Assembly: GCF_035712445.1 (NCBI RefSeq)
Contig: NZ_DASTAT010000143.1
Span: forward strand, 37,926-101,925
Origin: Oligoflexus sp.
GTDB lineage: Bacteria > Bdellovibrionota_B > Oligoflexia > Oligoflexales > Oligoflexaceae
DNA: 64,000 nucleotides
Reading direction: 5' to 3'
Shown here: positions 45,273 through 54,541 of the stretch, one piece after another
How positions within the stretch are numbered: the first letter of the stretch is position 1
Layout: each line of letters opens with the position of its first letter
The notes under the pieces: generated by a model
The model's database searches: none
Seen by the model: the letters and a program-made list of their open reading frames with translations, nothing else
Told to the model about the DNA's origin: nothing
Made by a program: the position numbers and the translations under genes

Positions 45273-45301
45273 AAAGAAAGCCCCCGGTTTGAGCCGGGGG
45301 A
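45271..45301 (-). terminator. Intrinsic terminator of the S1 protease gene
   Basis: CCCCCGG-TTTGAG-CCGGGGG (45282-45301), followed on the minus strand by CTTTCTTTT. It lies 8 nt after the protease stop. It could also slow plus-strand readthrough from doxX. Confidence 0.8.
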
Positions 45302-45308
45302 AGGCCAC

Positions 45309-46403
45309 TCACTCGCTACAGGTCTTTTTGAGTGCCGTGCTGGCGATGGCGCCCAGGTACGAACTTCCTTCATAAGTATCTGTGAAGCTCAGGGTCGCTT
45401 CCTCGTCGGCCGCAGCCTGAGCCACTTTCGCCGTTAAATCATAGGTCACAGGAAAGATGCCATAGAAGTAGCGTGTTGGTGTCAGAGTGAACTCGCAGTT
45501 CTTCACGGACCGGCCCGTCACGTTCTTCACGCTGACATTCAGGACATTGCCGCTCTGCGTGACATCCGACAGAATCTGGAATTTCGCCGGGTTGGTTGGG
45601 CTGCCGTTCATGTCACCTGGCTCAGGTTTGGGGCTCGACACGCCGTCCAGTGGATTCGCGCGACCGGTCAGCTTTCGCGCCATGTCCACGATCAAATTAT
45701 ACTGTAAGGCTACACTGGTGTACTGATTACCGCCCGTGCAGCGGCGCGCGTTGTCCATGAAGGCGGTCGAGGTGATACCGGCAGTGTACCACTCACCATT
45801 TTTGCGAACGTAAAGGGGACCACCGGAATCGCCACTGCAGGCGGCTGTGCGTCCGTTGCGGACACTCAAAGCGCCGGCTCCGGTCTGACCCACGTACTGG
45901 CTGTCGACCGTGCGCAAAGTCCCAAACGAATTGGGAGTATTGTCGCTGCCGTAACCGGCCTGGCGAACGACATCACCGGGGCTCATGGCCAGCGCGGGAG
46001 GCAGAAGTTTTGCGGGTTGATAACCGGCGGGAATTTCCTGCGCGAGTTTCAGCATGGCCACATCATTGTGCGATCCGGTATAGGCGGGATTGATGCTGGC
46101 CGATGCGATCTGAATGATCTTGCGATCGCGGCCGTTGAATTGAATGCCGAAGAGCACGTAACCGCCCTGCACCGAGTTTTCATAGCAGTGCGCTGCGGTC
46201 AAGACAAGATCACGGGCGATGATCGTTCCCGTGCAGCCGCTGAGTCCAACGGTTGAAATTTTTTCCGGCCCTGTGTCCCCAGCAGAGACCACGCGACCGC
46301 CTACGATATCGAGTTCACTGTTTTGTTTGGTGCCGCACGCGCCAGCGAGAATCGTCAGAGGCAAGACAAACATGACCATCATCGGGAGTTTCAGTTTCTT
46401 CAT
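45309..46403 (-). CDS. Trypsin-fold serine protease lipoprotein (S1)
   Basis: 364 residues from ATG 46403 (AGGA 8 nt upstream). Lipobox LAGAC (Cys23), then IVGG at the mature-enzyme start, His72 (LTAAHC), Asp114 (HNDVAMLKL) and Ser193 (CSGDSGGP). The residue six before the serine is Ala, not Asp, so trypsin-like Arg/Lys specificity is unlikely. A beta-rich C-terminal domain of about 100 residues (NVKNVTGRSVKNCEF) follows a Pro/Gly linker. Likely surface or periplasmic protease. Confidence 0.93.
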   Translation of the reverse strand: MKKLKLPMMVMFVLPLTILAGACGTKQNSELDIVGGRVVSAGDTGPEKISTVGLSGCTGTIIARDLVLTAAHCYENSVQGGYVLFGIQFNGRDRKIIQIASASINPAYTGSHNDVAMLKLAQEIPAGYQPAKLLPPALAMSPGDVVRQAGYGSDNTPNSFGTLRTVDSQYVGQTGAGALSVRNGRTAACSGDSGGPLYVRKNGEWYTAGITSTAFMDNARRCTGGNQYTSVALQYNLIVDMARKLTGRANPLDGVSSPKPEPGDMNGSPTNPAKFQILSDVTQSGNVLNVSVKNVTGRSVKNCEFTLTPTRYFYGIFPVTYDLTAKVAQAAADEEATLSFTDTYEGSSYLGAIASTALKKTCSE

Positions 46404-46778
46404 GGTGAGGTCCTTATCAAGGGGTGGCTTTGGGGCCATGAGCAATCCCTATGCCGGGATAACGAACCGGGATTGCGCCTTGATTGGTCCGTCGAATCCT
46501 TATGTTACAGTCCTCGCACCCCACGTCCATCATCAGGATGCTGACAGCGCTGTCACCGTTTCTGACGTTTTTAAACCTGCACGCTCGCCGTTCACGCGGC
46601 CTCCCCTTCGCGTTCGACAGTCACCTGCCCCGGCGTCCCCTACACGGCAGCTCCCAGGTCGACATCTTTTACGAATGGGCGCTTTACTGTTTTCTTTTCC
46701 CGAGATATCAATCCCCATCTCGGAGTGATGGGTGAATACGGAAATATAACCAGTGATTCTTGGACACAGGAGATCCGC
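46404..46778. other. Intergenic region between S1 protease and mglBAC
   Basis: 375 bases without a supported gene. It holds a LacI-type palindrome (46542-46555), a CGAGAT/ATCTCG hairpin in the mglB leader (46701-46722) and a direct repeat of CCGGGAT near 46455-46475. Confidence 0.5.
46542..46555. promoter_or_regulatory. LacI/GalR-type operator candidate upstream of mglB
   Basis: TGACAGCGCTGTCA is a perfect 14-bp palindrome with the central CG and the TGWNANCGNTNWCA spacing of LacI/CcpA-family sites. It is about 225 bp before mglB. No LacI-family gene is in the window. Confidence 0.55.
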
Positions 46779-47786
46779 ATGAAACAGGTTCCACTCGCAA
46801 TACTGGCTCTCACCGTTGGATTCGGCGTGAGCTGCACAAAAAAGAAGCCGAACGCGGACGTCGTCATCGGCAGTGCTATCTATAAGTACGATGACACCTT
46901 CATGTCCGGCGTCCGGACTGCCATGAGCACGGCCGCCCAGGGCAAGGCCACCATTGATTTCGTCGATAGCGCCAATCAACAGCCGGTGCAGTCGGAAAAA
47001 GTTGATCTCTTCATCGCGAAAAAAGTCAGCGCCCTCGCCATCAATCCCGTGGACCGCACGGCCGCTGGCGTTTTGATCGATAAAGCCAAAGCCGCCAATA
47101 TCCCCATCGTCTTCTTCAATCGCGAGCCCATGCCCGAAGACCTGAAGAAGTGGGATAAAGCATATTATGTAGGCGCGAAGGCCGAGCAGTCGGGCACTCT
47201 GTCCGGCGAGATCGTGGTGGATTACTGGAAGTCGCATCCCGAAGCCGACAAAAACAAGGACGGCGTGATTCAGTATGTGATGCTCACCGGCGAGCCGGGT
47301 CATCAGGATGCGGAACTGCGCACGCAGTATTCGGTCAAGGCGATCGAAGACGCTGGTTTGAAAACTCAGAAACTGGCCCAGGATACCGCCATGTGGGATC
47401 GCGTGCGCGGCCAGGAGAAGATGGCTGCCTTTATCGGCGCGCAAGGGGACAAGATCGAGCTGGTCATCGCCAATAACGATGACATGGCCCTGGGCGCTAT
47501 CGAAGCGCTGAAAGCCGTCGGTTATTTCCGTGATAAAAAATATATGCCCGTCGTGGGTGTCGATGCCACGGCTGCGGCCATGAAGGCCCTCGAAGACGGC
47601 ACGCTGCTCGGCACCGTTTTGAATGATGCGAAAAATCAGGGTCAGGCGACCTTCGCCCTGGCCTATGCCCTGGCCCAGGGCAAGACACCGGACAAGGCCA
47701 ACACAGGCTACGACCTGACCGATGGCAAGTACGTGTGGATTCCCTATCAGAAGATCACCAAGGAGAATCGTCAGACCGCGATGTAA
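46779..47786 (+). CDS. mglB: Galactose/methylgalactoside ABC transporter substrate-binding lipoprotein
   Basis: 335 residues from ATG 46779 (AGGAG about 6 nt upstream). Lipobox GVSC, so it is lipid-anchored, unlike soluble E. coli MglB. Periplasmic binding protein type 1 fold: ALAINPVD, IPIVFFNREP, VIANNDDMALGAIEAL and VVGVDATAAAM. MglB-type proteins deliver galactose or glucose to MglA/MglC. First gene of mglBAC; 31 nt before mglA. Confidence 0.92.
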   Translation: MKQVPLAILALTVGFGVSCTKKKPNADVVIGSAIYKYDDTFMSGVRTAMSTAAQGKATIDFVDSANQQPVQSEKVDLFIAKKVSALAINPVDRTAAGVLIDKAKAANIPIVFFNREPMPEDLKKWDKAYYVGAKAEQSGTLSGEIVVDYWKSHPEADKNKDGVIQYVMLTGEPGHQDAELRTQYSVKAIEDAGLKTQKLAQDTAMWDRVRGQEKMAAFIGAQGDKIELVIANNDDMALGAIEALKAVGYFRDKKYMPVVGVDATAAAMKALEDGTLLGTVLNDAKNQGQATFALAYALAQGKTPDKANTGYDLTDGKYVWIPYQKITKENRQTAM

Positions 47787-47817
47787 TCCGGCGTGATGGT
47801 AAGCGAGAGGCATAAGG

Positions 47818-49335
47818 ATGAGTGGATTTGTTCTGGAAATGAAAGGCATCACCAAGCTCTTTCCAGGCGTCAAAAGCCTGGATGATGTGAGCTTGAATGT
47901 AAAACCCGGCAGCGTGCATGCGCTGATGGGAGAAAACGGAGCGGGCAAATCCACTCTGATGAAATGCCTTTTTGGACTCTATCAACCGGATCGCGGCACC
48001 ATCGTCTTTGATGGCAAAGCCGTCCAGATCAAGGAACCCAAACAGGCTCTCGAACGCGGCATTGCGATGATCCATCAGGAGCTGCATCCCGTGCCGGACC
48101 GCAGCGTCATGGAAAACGTCTGGCTGGGACGCTTTCCCGTGCGGCGCCTCGGGCCCTTTTCCTGGGTCTCCGATCGCAGCATGGAAGAGGCCACGACCAA
48201 ACTCTTTCAGGAGCTGGATATCAGCATGGACCCGCGAGTCCGCATCGGCACTCTCTCCGTGTCGAAGATCCAGCTCATCGAAATCGCCAAGGCCGTGTCC
48301 TATCAGTCGAAGATCATCATCATGGATGAACCGACCTCATCCCTGACCGGGCCCGAGGCGGAGCGGCTGTTTGCGATCATTCGCGATCTCAAGAAGCGCG
48401 GCGTGGCGATCATCTATATTTCCCATAAGATGGAAGAAATCCTGCGCATCGCCGATGAAGTCACCATACTGCGCGATGGCCGGAAGGTCGGCACATGGCC
48501 GGCGTCGGAACTGACGATCGACACCATGATTCACAGCATGGTGGGACGATCTTTGGATCAGCGTTTCCCGCCGAAGCTCAACATTCCGAATGAAACCTAT
48601 TTCGAAGTGAAAAATCTGAGCGCAGGCGCGAACGGACGTCTGCGCGATGTTTCCTTCAGCGTGAAAAAAGGGGAAATCCTGGGCATCGGCGGTCTGGTGG
48701 GCGCGCAAAGGACCGAGCTGCTCGAAACCATCTTCGGCCTGCGGCCCAAGGCCACGGGACAGTTTTTCAGTCAGGGCAAGGAAATTTTCATTCGCTCCCC
48801 AAGGGATGCGATTCAGCACGGCCTTGCGCTTCTGACCGAAGAACGGCGGGTCACCGGCATTTTCCCCACCTGGTCGGTTCTGGAGAATACCGTCATCGCC
48901 AATCAAAAGCATTATCGCGGCCCTTTCGGATTGATCAGGGACAAACCGCGGATTGCCGATACCGAACGCAGCATTCATGATCTCAGGATCAAAACCCCAT
49001 CCTGGACCGCTGCGATCAAAAACCTTTCTGGCGGCAATCAGCAGAAAGTCCTGCTGGCCCGCTGGCTCCTGACGCAGCCGACCCTGCTTCTTTTGGATGA
49101 ACCCACCCGGGGCATCGACGTCGGCGCGAAAGCGGAAATTTACGGAATGATCGTGGAACTGGCCAAACAGGGCAAGAGCGTGATTGTGATTTCCTCGGAA
49201 ATGGCCGAATTGATCGGGCTGTCCGATCGCATTCTGGTCATGTGCGAAGGCCGTGTGGCCGGCATGATCCCCGGCCAGGGAGCCACCGAGGAGCAGATAC
49301 TGCGGCTCGCGACTCAATTCAAGGAACCCGTCTGA
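47818..49335 (+). CDS. mglA: Sugar ABC transporter ATPase, MglA
   Basis: 505 residues, two fused ABC domains as in MglA/RbsA. Domain 1: GENGAGKST, Q-loop HQELHPV, IMDEPTS. Its signature region reads LSVSKIQLIEIAKA, a loosened form of LSGGQ typical of this family. Domain 2 has a degenerate Walker A (GGLVGAQRTEL), a canonical LSGGNQQKVLLARWL and LLLDEPTRGIDVGAK. Energises import of the sugar bound by MglB. The stop overlaps the mglC start by one base. Confidence 0.96.
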   Translation: MSGFVLEMKGITKLFPGVKSLDDVSLNVKPGSVHALMGENGAGKSTLMKCLFGLYQPDRGTIVFDGKAVQIKEPKQALERGIAMIHQELHPVPDRSVMENVWLGRFPVRRLGPFSWVSDRSMEEATTKLFQELDISMDPRVRIGTLSVSKIQLIEIAKAVSYQSKIIIMDEPTSSLTGPEAERLFAIIRDLKKRGVAIIYISHKMEEILRIADEVTILRDGRKVGTWPASELTIDTMIHSMVGRSLDQRFPPKLNIPNETYFEVKNLSAGANGRLRDVSFSVKKGEILGIGGLVGAQRTELLETIFGLRPKATGQFFSQGKEIFIRSPRDAIQHGLALLTEERRVTGIFPTWSVLENTVIANQKHYRGPFGLIRDKPRIADTERSIHDLRIKTPSWTAAIKNLSGGNQQKVLLARWLLTQPTLLLLDEPTRGIDVGAKAEIYGMIVELAKQGKSVIVISSEMAELIGLSDRILVMCEGRVAGMIPGQGATEEQILRLATQFKEPV

Positions 49336-50339
49336 TGATGAACAGCTTTCAAAAAAGAATTCTGACCTTTCTTCTCGAAAATGCGATTTACGTCGTGCTC
49401 GTCCTTTTGGTGGCCGGTATTTCCATTCAGGACCCCAATTTTCTTTCCTTCGGCAGTCTGCGGAATATCCTTCTGAGTTCCTCGACGAAATTGATCCTGG
49501 CCCTCGGCAGCGCGATGGTGCTGATCAGCGGTGGCGTGGATCTGTCTGCGGGTCGGGTTGTGGGTTTTGCTGCGGTCCTTTCCGCCTCCATGCTGCAGAT
49601 CGAGGACTATCCGCGGCGCTTTTATCCCGCGCTCAGCCAGTTGCCTCTGCTCGGTCCAATTCTTTTGGCCCTGGCTCTGGGGGCTGTGATCGGGGCTCTG
49701 AACGGACTCGCCGTGGCGAAACTCCGCATTCCGCCCTTTATCGCGACCCTTGGCAGCATGGTGATCGTTTTTGGTTTGAACCTTATTTACTTCGATCAGG
49801 AACCGAATAACTCCCAGCCCATAGGTGGTCTGCGTCCGGATTTTACCGACCTTGGATCAGGGGCTATCTTCGGCATGCCCATCATCGTCCTGATTGCAGC
49901 GGCCGTTTTCGGGATTGCGTGGATACTGTTCAATAAGACCCTGACCGGCAAGAGCATGTATGCCATCGGCGGAAATCGTGAAGCAGCGCGCGTCTCGGGC
50001 ATCAATGTCGATGCCACTCTGATTCGCATCTATGCCACGGCCAGCGCCCTGGCAGCTCTGGCTGGTATTCTGGAAGCGGCGCGCTCCGGCGGGGCCAAAA
50101 GCAACTACGGTGAGATGTATGAACTCGATGCGATTGCGGCCTGCGTGGTGGGCGGTGTTTCCACCAGCGGCGGGATCGGAACCGTGCCGGGAGTCCTGGC
50201 GGGTGTTTTGATCTTCTCCGTCATCAATTACGGCCTGACCTTTATCGGCATGAATCCCAACCTTCAGTTCATCGTCAAAGGCCTGATCATTATTACAGCC
50301 GTTGCGATCGACGTGCGCAAGTATTGGCAGAGAAGCTAG
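49335..50339 (+). CDS. mglC: Sugar ABC transporter permease, MglC
   Basis: 334 residues from ATG 49335 in the TGATG junction; a second ATG follows at once. About nine to ten hydrophobic helices of the BPD_transp_2 family: STKLILALGSAMVLISGGVDLSAG, LRIPPFIATLG, YAIGGNREAARVSGI and the EYDAIAACVVGG-like ELDAIAACVVGGVS. Completes the transporter. Confidence 0.95.
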   Translation: MMNSFQKRILTFLLENAIYVVLVLLVAGISIQDPNFLSFGSLRNILLSSSTKLILALGSAMVLISGGVDLSAGRVVGFAAVLSASMLQIEDYPRRFYPALSQLPLLGPILLALALGAVIGALNGLAVAKLRIPPFIATLGSMVIVFGLNLIYFDQEPNNSQPIGGLRPDFTDLGSGAIFGMPIIVLIAAAVFGIAWILFNKTLTGKSMYAIGGNREAARVSGINVDATLIRIYATASALAALAGILEAARSGGAKSNYGEMYELDAIAACVVGGVSTSGGIGTVPGVLAGVLIFSVINYGLTFIGMNPNLQFIVKGLIIITAVAIDVRKYWQRS

Positions 50340-50464
50340 GGCCTTGATCCAAAGTTGGCTTAGGCCAATGATTAAGCCGGCTGAGAGTTGGCAACGAAGC
50401 CTCAGATTCCTGGGGTCGCGGATCTAGGGAATAAGGCCCATATGGCAGCTTGCCTCCCCCTCCC

Positions 50465-50490
50465 AAAACAGGCGAAGGTAGCCTTGTTTT
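50465..50490 (+). terminator. Hairpin with flanking A and T tracts after mglC
   Basis: AAAACAGGC-GAAGGTA-GCCTTGTTTT: a nine-pair stem with one bulged T, 125 nt after mglC and 15 nt before the next start. The A-tract/stem/T-tract layout is that of a weak bidirectional terminator. Confidence 0.45.
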
Positions 50491-50505
50491 GAAAGCGGAG
50501 GCCGC

Positions 50506-52155
50506 GTGCCCTTTTTTGCGCAAAAATTCATACTCTTTGATGTCCAGACCACGGGCACCAATCCCGAAACCAGTGACATCATCGAAGCCGGCTGGGGCCT
50601 CTATCACGCCGGAGCGGATCCTCTGACTGTGGACTGGCAGGTCCGTCTGGTTGCACCACGGGACTCCGTGAATCTTTCCCGTCGCATTCAAAAACTGACC
50701 GGACTCGCCGCCAGCACCTGGACCGATGAGACGGCCATTTCCTACGAAGAGCTGAGCAGCCAACTCAGCAGCTTCCTGCATGAACACGCAGGTCTGCCGA
50801 TCCTTGTGCATTATGCGCGCTTCAAGCGGCCTTTTCTTTTCAAAGCCCTGCATGATGCCCATGTCGAGGGTCTTGAAGGCCTTTGGAGCCTCATGAATGA
50901 ACGCATGGCCTGCACCTATGAACTCGCAAGACGTATGATGCCGCATCTGAAGTCCTATAGTCTGCGGGCCGTCGCGGGTTATGCCGGCTATTCGCTCGGT
51001 GACAAGAAACGATCCCGCGATCATCTGATTGCCACGGCATATATCTGGAAATACATGGTGGCCGAGGGTTCCACCGCACACAAATCGGCCACGACCCTGC
51101 CTCTGCAGGATCCGGGTATTCGGCAAAAACGTTTGAGTCTCCCGGACGCTCCCGGCGTTTACTATTTTTTGGATCAGGCGGAGCGCATCCTTTATGTTGG
51201 GAAAGCCAGCAGTCTTAAACATCGGCTGAATTCCTATTTTCGCGGGCAAAAAACCAAGGGCAGCCGTCTGAATGAAATGCTGACGCGCGCCGTGGACTTT
51301 CGCTTTCGCGTGGTGCGGACGGAACTGGAAGCCCTGTTTTTGGAAAGTGACGAGATCAAAAGGATTGATCCTCCTTATAATCGGCTTTTAAAAACGGATG
51401 AACGACGCGTTCAAAGTTTTCGTTTGAAAGATTGGCTTTTGCCTTCGGAAAAGTTTCCCGATGCGCCCCGCTGGGCGGCGCAGCTTTGGGGCCCTCTCCT
51501 TTCCGTTTGGAATTTTCAGTGGCTGCTCTCGATCACCGGCGCTGCAGTCAAACCCGAGGCCATACCGTCCAAACGCTGGCTCGATGCTTATTTTTCCGAG
51601 GACGTGCTGGAGGATGCAAAAGGTCTCATCTTTGCCACAAGGGAACCGGATGCCGAAACCTGGCAGGACTGGGCACGGAAGGTTTGGGAAACATGGCTCG
51701 TAGAGCGCGAGCAGGAGGACGATGAGTCGCTTGAAGAGGACGAGCCCGAGGCTGAACCCCATGACGAGGATGCCGAAGCCACACCCGAAGAGGCCGCGGC
51801 CTTCATTCAGCATACGCTTCTGCATGCCCTGCGTCAGCTGCATCGGGCCCGTTGGCTCCTTCGCCTCATGGACTGCACCATCAGCTGGCAGTTTCGGGGT
51901 GGGGATGCGCCCGTTTATTATCTTCGCATGCAGGCCGGCGTTCCCACCTGGATGGATGAAGCGCCTGATCCAGGAGCTTTCTTACCACGTTCACGCTGGG
52001 AGCGTTTGCAGGAGATTGATCTTCCCACGCATGATCGTCTGACGATACTTTACAGTGAAATCCGCAAGGGGCTGAAGCGCGGGGATCAGCTTCGTCTATG
52101 TTTAAGGCCCGGCCTTGTCCTCGATCAGGACCGGCTGCGCACGCAACTTTTCTAG
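50506..52155 (+). CDS. GIY-YIG (UvrC/Cho-like) nuclease with a degenerate DnaQ-type exonuclease domain
   Basis: 549 residues from GTG 50506 (GGAGG just upstream). Residues about 8-185 have the DEDDh exonuclease fold, but the metal ligands are altered: motif I is Asp12-Val-Gln14 instead of DxE; motif II is HYARFK with Lys107 where Asp is expected; the motif III His aligns with Lys167. Residues from 217 are a GIY-YIG domain close to UvrC: GVYYF, LYVGKASSLKHRLNSYF, and the catalytic Glu in TELEALFLESDEIKR. A long C-terminus has an acidic coil (EQEDDESLEEDEPE). Functional DEDD/GIY-YIG fusions occur in actinobacteria. Immediately precedes a nuclease-helicase gene. Confidence 0.85.
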   Translation: MPFFAQKFILFDVQTTGTNPETSDIIEAGWGLYHAGADPLTVDWQVRLVAPRDSVNLSRRIQKLTGLAASTWTDETAISYEELSSQLSSFLHEHAGLPILVHYARFKRPFLFKALHDAHVEGLEGLWSLMNERMACTYELARRMMPHLKSYSLRAVAGYAGYSLGDKKRSRDHLIATAYIWKYMVAEGSTAHKSATTLPLQDPGIRQKRLSLPDAPGVYYFLDQAERILYVGKASSLKHRLNSYFRGQKTKGSRLNEMLTRAVDFRFRVVRTELEALFLESDEIKRIDPPYNRLLKTDERRVQSFRLKDWLLPSEKFPDAPRWAAQLWGPLLSVWNFQWLLSITGAAVKPEAIPSKRWLDAYFSEDVLEDAKGLIFATREPDAETWQDWARKVWETWLVEREQEDDESLEEDEPEAEPHDEDAEATPEEAAAFIQHTLLHALRQLHRARWLLRLMDCTISWQFRGGDAPVYYLRMQAGVPTWMDEAPDPGAFLPRSRWERLQEIDLPTHDRLTILYSEIRKGLKRGDQLRLCLRPGLVLDQDRLRTQLF

Positions 52156-52165
52156 CAGGACCAGC

Positions 52166-54541
52166 ATGAGCCGACTTCCCGTGGGTGTTCGTGAATTCGC
52201 CGTTCCCTTGCGAAGGGAAGGGAGTCTGACGTCCGGTTCCGGGCAAACGCTTTTGCCCTTGGACTTCGGCCAGGATATTCATCAGCGCATCCAGGACCGG
52301 CTGCGGAATGAAGACGAGCTTTTCCAGCCTGAATATCCGCTGCAGCAATCCTTCAAAGAAGGCTCCGTCACGCTTCATGTGCGGGGCCGCTGCGATGGAT
52401 TTTTCAATCATGAAACGCCGCTGCTTGAGGAAATCAAGTCCACGCAGCGTTTTGATGCCTTGGATAAGGCGCTGCATGAGTCCATCGAACATCCCTATGT
52501 GCTTCAGATCAAAGTCTATGGTTACATGCATTGGCTGAAGAGCGGCAAGGTCCCCGGGCTGCAGCTGCGCCTCGTCTGCCTTCAGACCCTGAAGGAAAAA
52601 ATTATTCCCGTGGCCTTCGACCCGGAACTTTTTCAGGACTGGATCAAGCAACGCTGCGAACAGATCGTGGCTGAATTCAAGCGCTTTCGAGCCATTCAAA
52701 AAAATCGGCATCATCTTTCCAAAAAGATTTTCTTTCCCTTTGCCGAGCCCAGGCCTTCCCAGACCCAGCTGATGGAAAGCGTCAGGACCGCACTGGAAAA
52801 CGAAGAGCACCTTCTTTTGCAGGCGCCCACAGGCCTCGGCAAAACCGCAGGCGTCCTGGTCCCGGCGCTGACCTTCGCCCTGGCGCGCGGCAGTCCCCTC
52901 GTCTATATCGCGCCCAAGAACAGCCAGTTTCAGGCCGCCATCGACCTCGTTCGAATTTTTCATCGGCGAAGAGTGGGTCTGAAAGTCCTGGTCGTGACTG
53001 CCAAGTCCAAAGCCTGTCCTCAAGCCGAGGTCAATTGCCACGATCTGGTTTGCCCCTTTGCCAAGGACTATCACAGCAAAGTCGCCCGGCATGAGCTTAC
53101 ACCGCGTGATAAGAAAAAAAATCTGTGGGATCGACGTTACTTTCAAAACCTTGGAAAGCAGTTTGAAATCTGCCCTTACGAAATTTCGATGGAACGCCTG
53201 CGGGAAGCCGACCTTGTGATCTGCGATTACAATTACATCTTTTCGCCGTTCGGCAACTACCTGACCCGTTATGCGGATCCCATCCTTCCCCTGCCCGATC
53301 CTGTGCTGGTGATCGACGAGGCACACAACCTGCCGGAGCGCGTGCGCGATGCCTATTCGGTCGAAATTCGCCTGTCCACCCTGCAGCATCCATCCCTGCC
53401 GCCGGCCCTTGTGAAAAAGGCCCTGCAGCTGTTCACCTCGATTCGTCCCGTCCAGGCCGAAACGCGCGTGGATATCGACGCCAAGGCCGTGAAAAATCTT
53501 CTGGCCGAATGTTTGAAAGGCATGATCGAGCGTTGGGGTGAAGAGGGACTGCCGACGGCAGACGATCCTCTCTTCGAATTCTTCATGGCTCTGACCGCCC
53601 TGGATCAGATGCTGGAGCAGCCCCGCGATGCCGTCCCCATCCTTTACAAAAAGGAAGGTCATGACACCATCATCAAGGCTCTTTGCATTGATCCCTCGGG
53701 CTTTATTCGGCCTATCCTGGATCATTTCCGTGGCGTCGTGGCCTTCTCGGCCACGCTCAAACCCTTTGCTTTTTATCGTGATGTCTCGGGCTTTGATCCC
53801 GAGAACACGGTTTGCGTGGAATTGAGTTCGCCCTTCCCACGCGAGCATAAAAAAATCCTCATCATCCCCCAGGTGCAGACGAGCCTCCGCGAAAGGGATC
53901 GGCATTACGCCCGCATCGCCCAGATCATTCAAAAGCTTGCCGCGCTCAGGTCCGGGCCCAGCCTGGTCTTTTTTTCAAGCTATGGATTTCTGCGGCAGGT
54001 CCAATCCGAGCTACAGGCGCTGCAGCCCGACTGGACGATCTACACGCAAAACAATGCCATGGGTGCCGATGCGCTGAATGATCTTTGGGACGTCATCGAC
54101 CGGAGCGAAGGCATCCTCCTGATCCTGGCCGTTCAAGGCGGCTCCCTGGCGGAAGGCATCGACTTCAAAGGCCGCGGCGTTCATAACGTTTTCATTGTCG
54201 GGCCAGCGCTGCCGACCGCGAACTTTGAACGGCAGCTGATGCAGGAATACTTCGAGAAAACCTATAAGCAGGGACGCTCTTATACCTATACCTATCCAGC
54301 GATGACCCGATCCATCCAGGCCGCAGGCCGGATCGTGCGCGATGCGAGCGAGAAAGGCGTCATCGTCCTGATGGACCCAAGATTTTTGGAAATGGACTAT
54401 CAGGAAACCATGCCGGCTGATTGGTTTCAAACGAATGCGCGGGAACTCGTCTCCACCCAGATCATTCGGGACGTGAATGAGTTCTGGCGGATGCAGGATG
54501 AAGAAGCTTTTCCATTTCAAATTGAGCCAGCTGCTCCGTAA
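52166..54541 (+). CDS. PD-(D/E)XK nuclease fused to Rad3/XPD-type helicase
   Basis: About 791 residues from ATG 52166 (AGGA 6 nt upstream, 10 nt after the previous stop). The N-terminal about 170 residues form a Cas4/RecB-type nuclease: Asp77 (GRCDG), Glu89-Ile-Lys91, Gln114 and Tyr118. Then an SF2 helicase of the DinG/XPD type: Walker A APTGLGKT (Lys226), four Cys between motifs Ia and II suited to a 4Fe-4S cluster (ACPQAEVNC, VCPFAKDY, ICPYE), DEAH at Asp384, and C-terminal GSLAEGIDFKG and QAAGRIVRD. It should unwind DNA 5'-3' and cut it. Its operon partner is a GIY-YIG protein, so a dedicated repair or DNA-degradation unit is likely. The 3' end overlaps a convergent gene by 80 bp. Confidence 0.88.
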   Translation: MSRLPVGVREFAVPLRREGSLTSGSGQTLLPLDFGQDIHQRIQDRLRNEDELFQPEYPLQQSFKEGSVTLHVRGRCDGFFNHETPLLEEIKSTQRFDALDKALHESIEHPYVLQIKVYGYMHWLKSGKVPGLQLRLVCLQTLKEKIIPVAFDPELFQDWIKQRCEQIVAEFKRFRAIQKNRHHLSKKIFFPFAEPRPSQTQLMESVRTALENEEHLLLQAPTGLGKTAGVLVPALTFALARGSPLVYIAPKNSQFQAAIDLVRIFHRRRVGLKVLVVTAKSKACPQAEVNCHDLVCPFAKDYHSKVARHELTPRDKKKNLWDRRYFQNLGKQFEICPYEISMERLREADLVICDYNYIFSPFGNYLTRYADPILPLPDPVLVIDEAHNLPERVRDAYSVEIRLSTLQHPSLPPALVKKALQLFTSIRPVQAETRVDIDAKAVKNLLAECLKGMIERWGEEGLPTADDPLFEFFMALTALDQMLEQPRDAVPILYKKEGHDTIIKALCIDPSGFIRPILDHFRGVVAFSATLKPFAFYRDVSGFDPENTVCVELSSPFPREHKKILIIPQVQTSLRERDRHYARIAQIIQKLAALRSGPSLVFFSSYGFLRQVQSELQALQPDWTIYTQNNAMGADALNDLWDVIDRSEGILLILAVQGGSLAEGIDFKGRGVHNVFIVGPALPTANFERQLMQEYFEKTYKQGRSYTYTYPAMTRSIQAAGRIVRDASEKGVIVLMDPRFLEMDYQETMPADWFQTNARELVSTQIIRDVNEFWRMQDEEAFPFQIEPAAP

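Noticed and set aside
45309-46403. Trypsin proper
   Set aside because: The specificity-pocket position is Ala instead of Asp, so only the fold and catalytic triad are claimed.
50357-50378. GGCTTA/TAAGCC hairpin just after mglC as the operon terminator
   Set aside because: Stem of only six pairs and no T-run; the hairpin at 50465 is a better candidate.
52881-53932. Very long minus-strand frame opposite the helicase gene
   Set aside because: Shadow of a conserved plus-strand helicase; no motifs in antisense.
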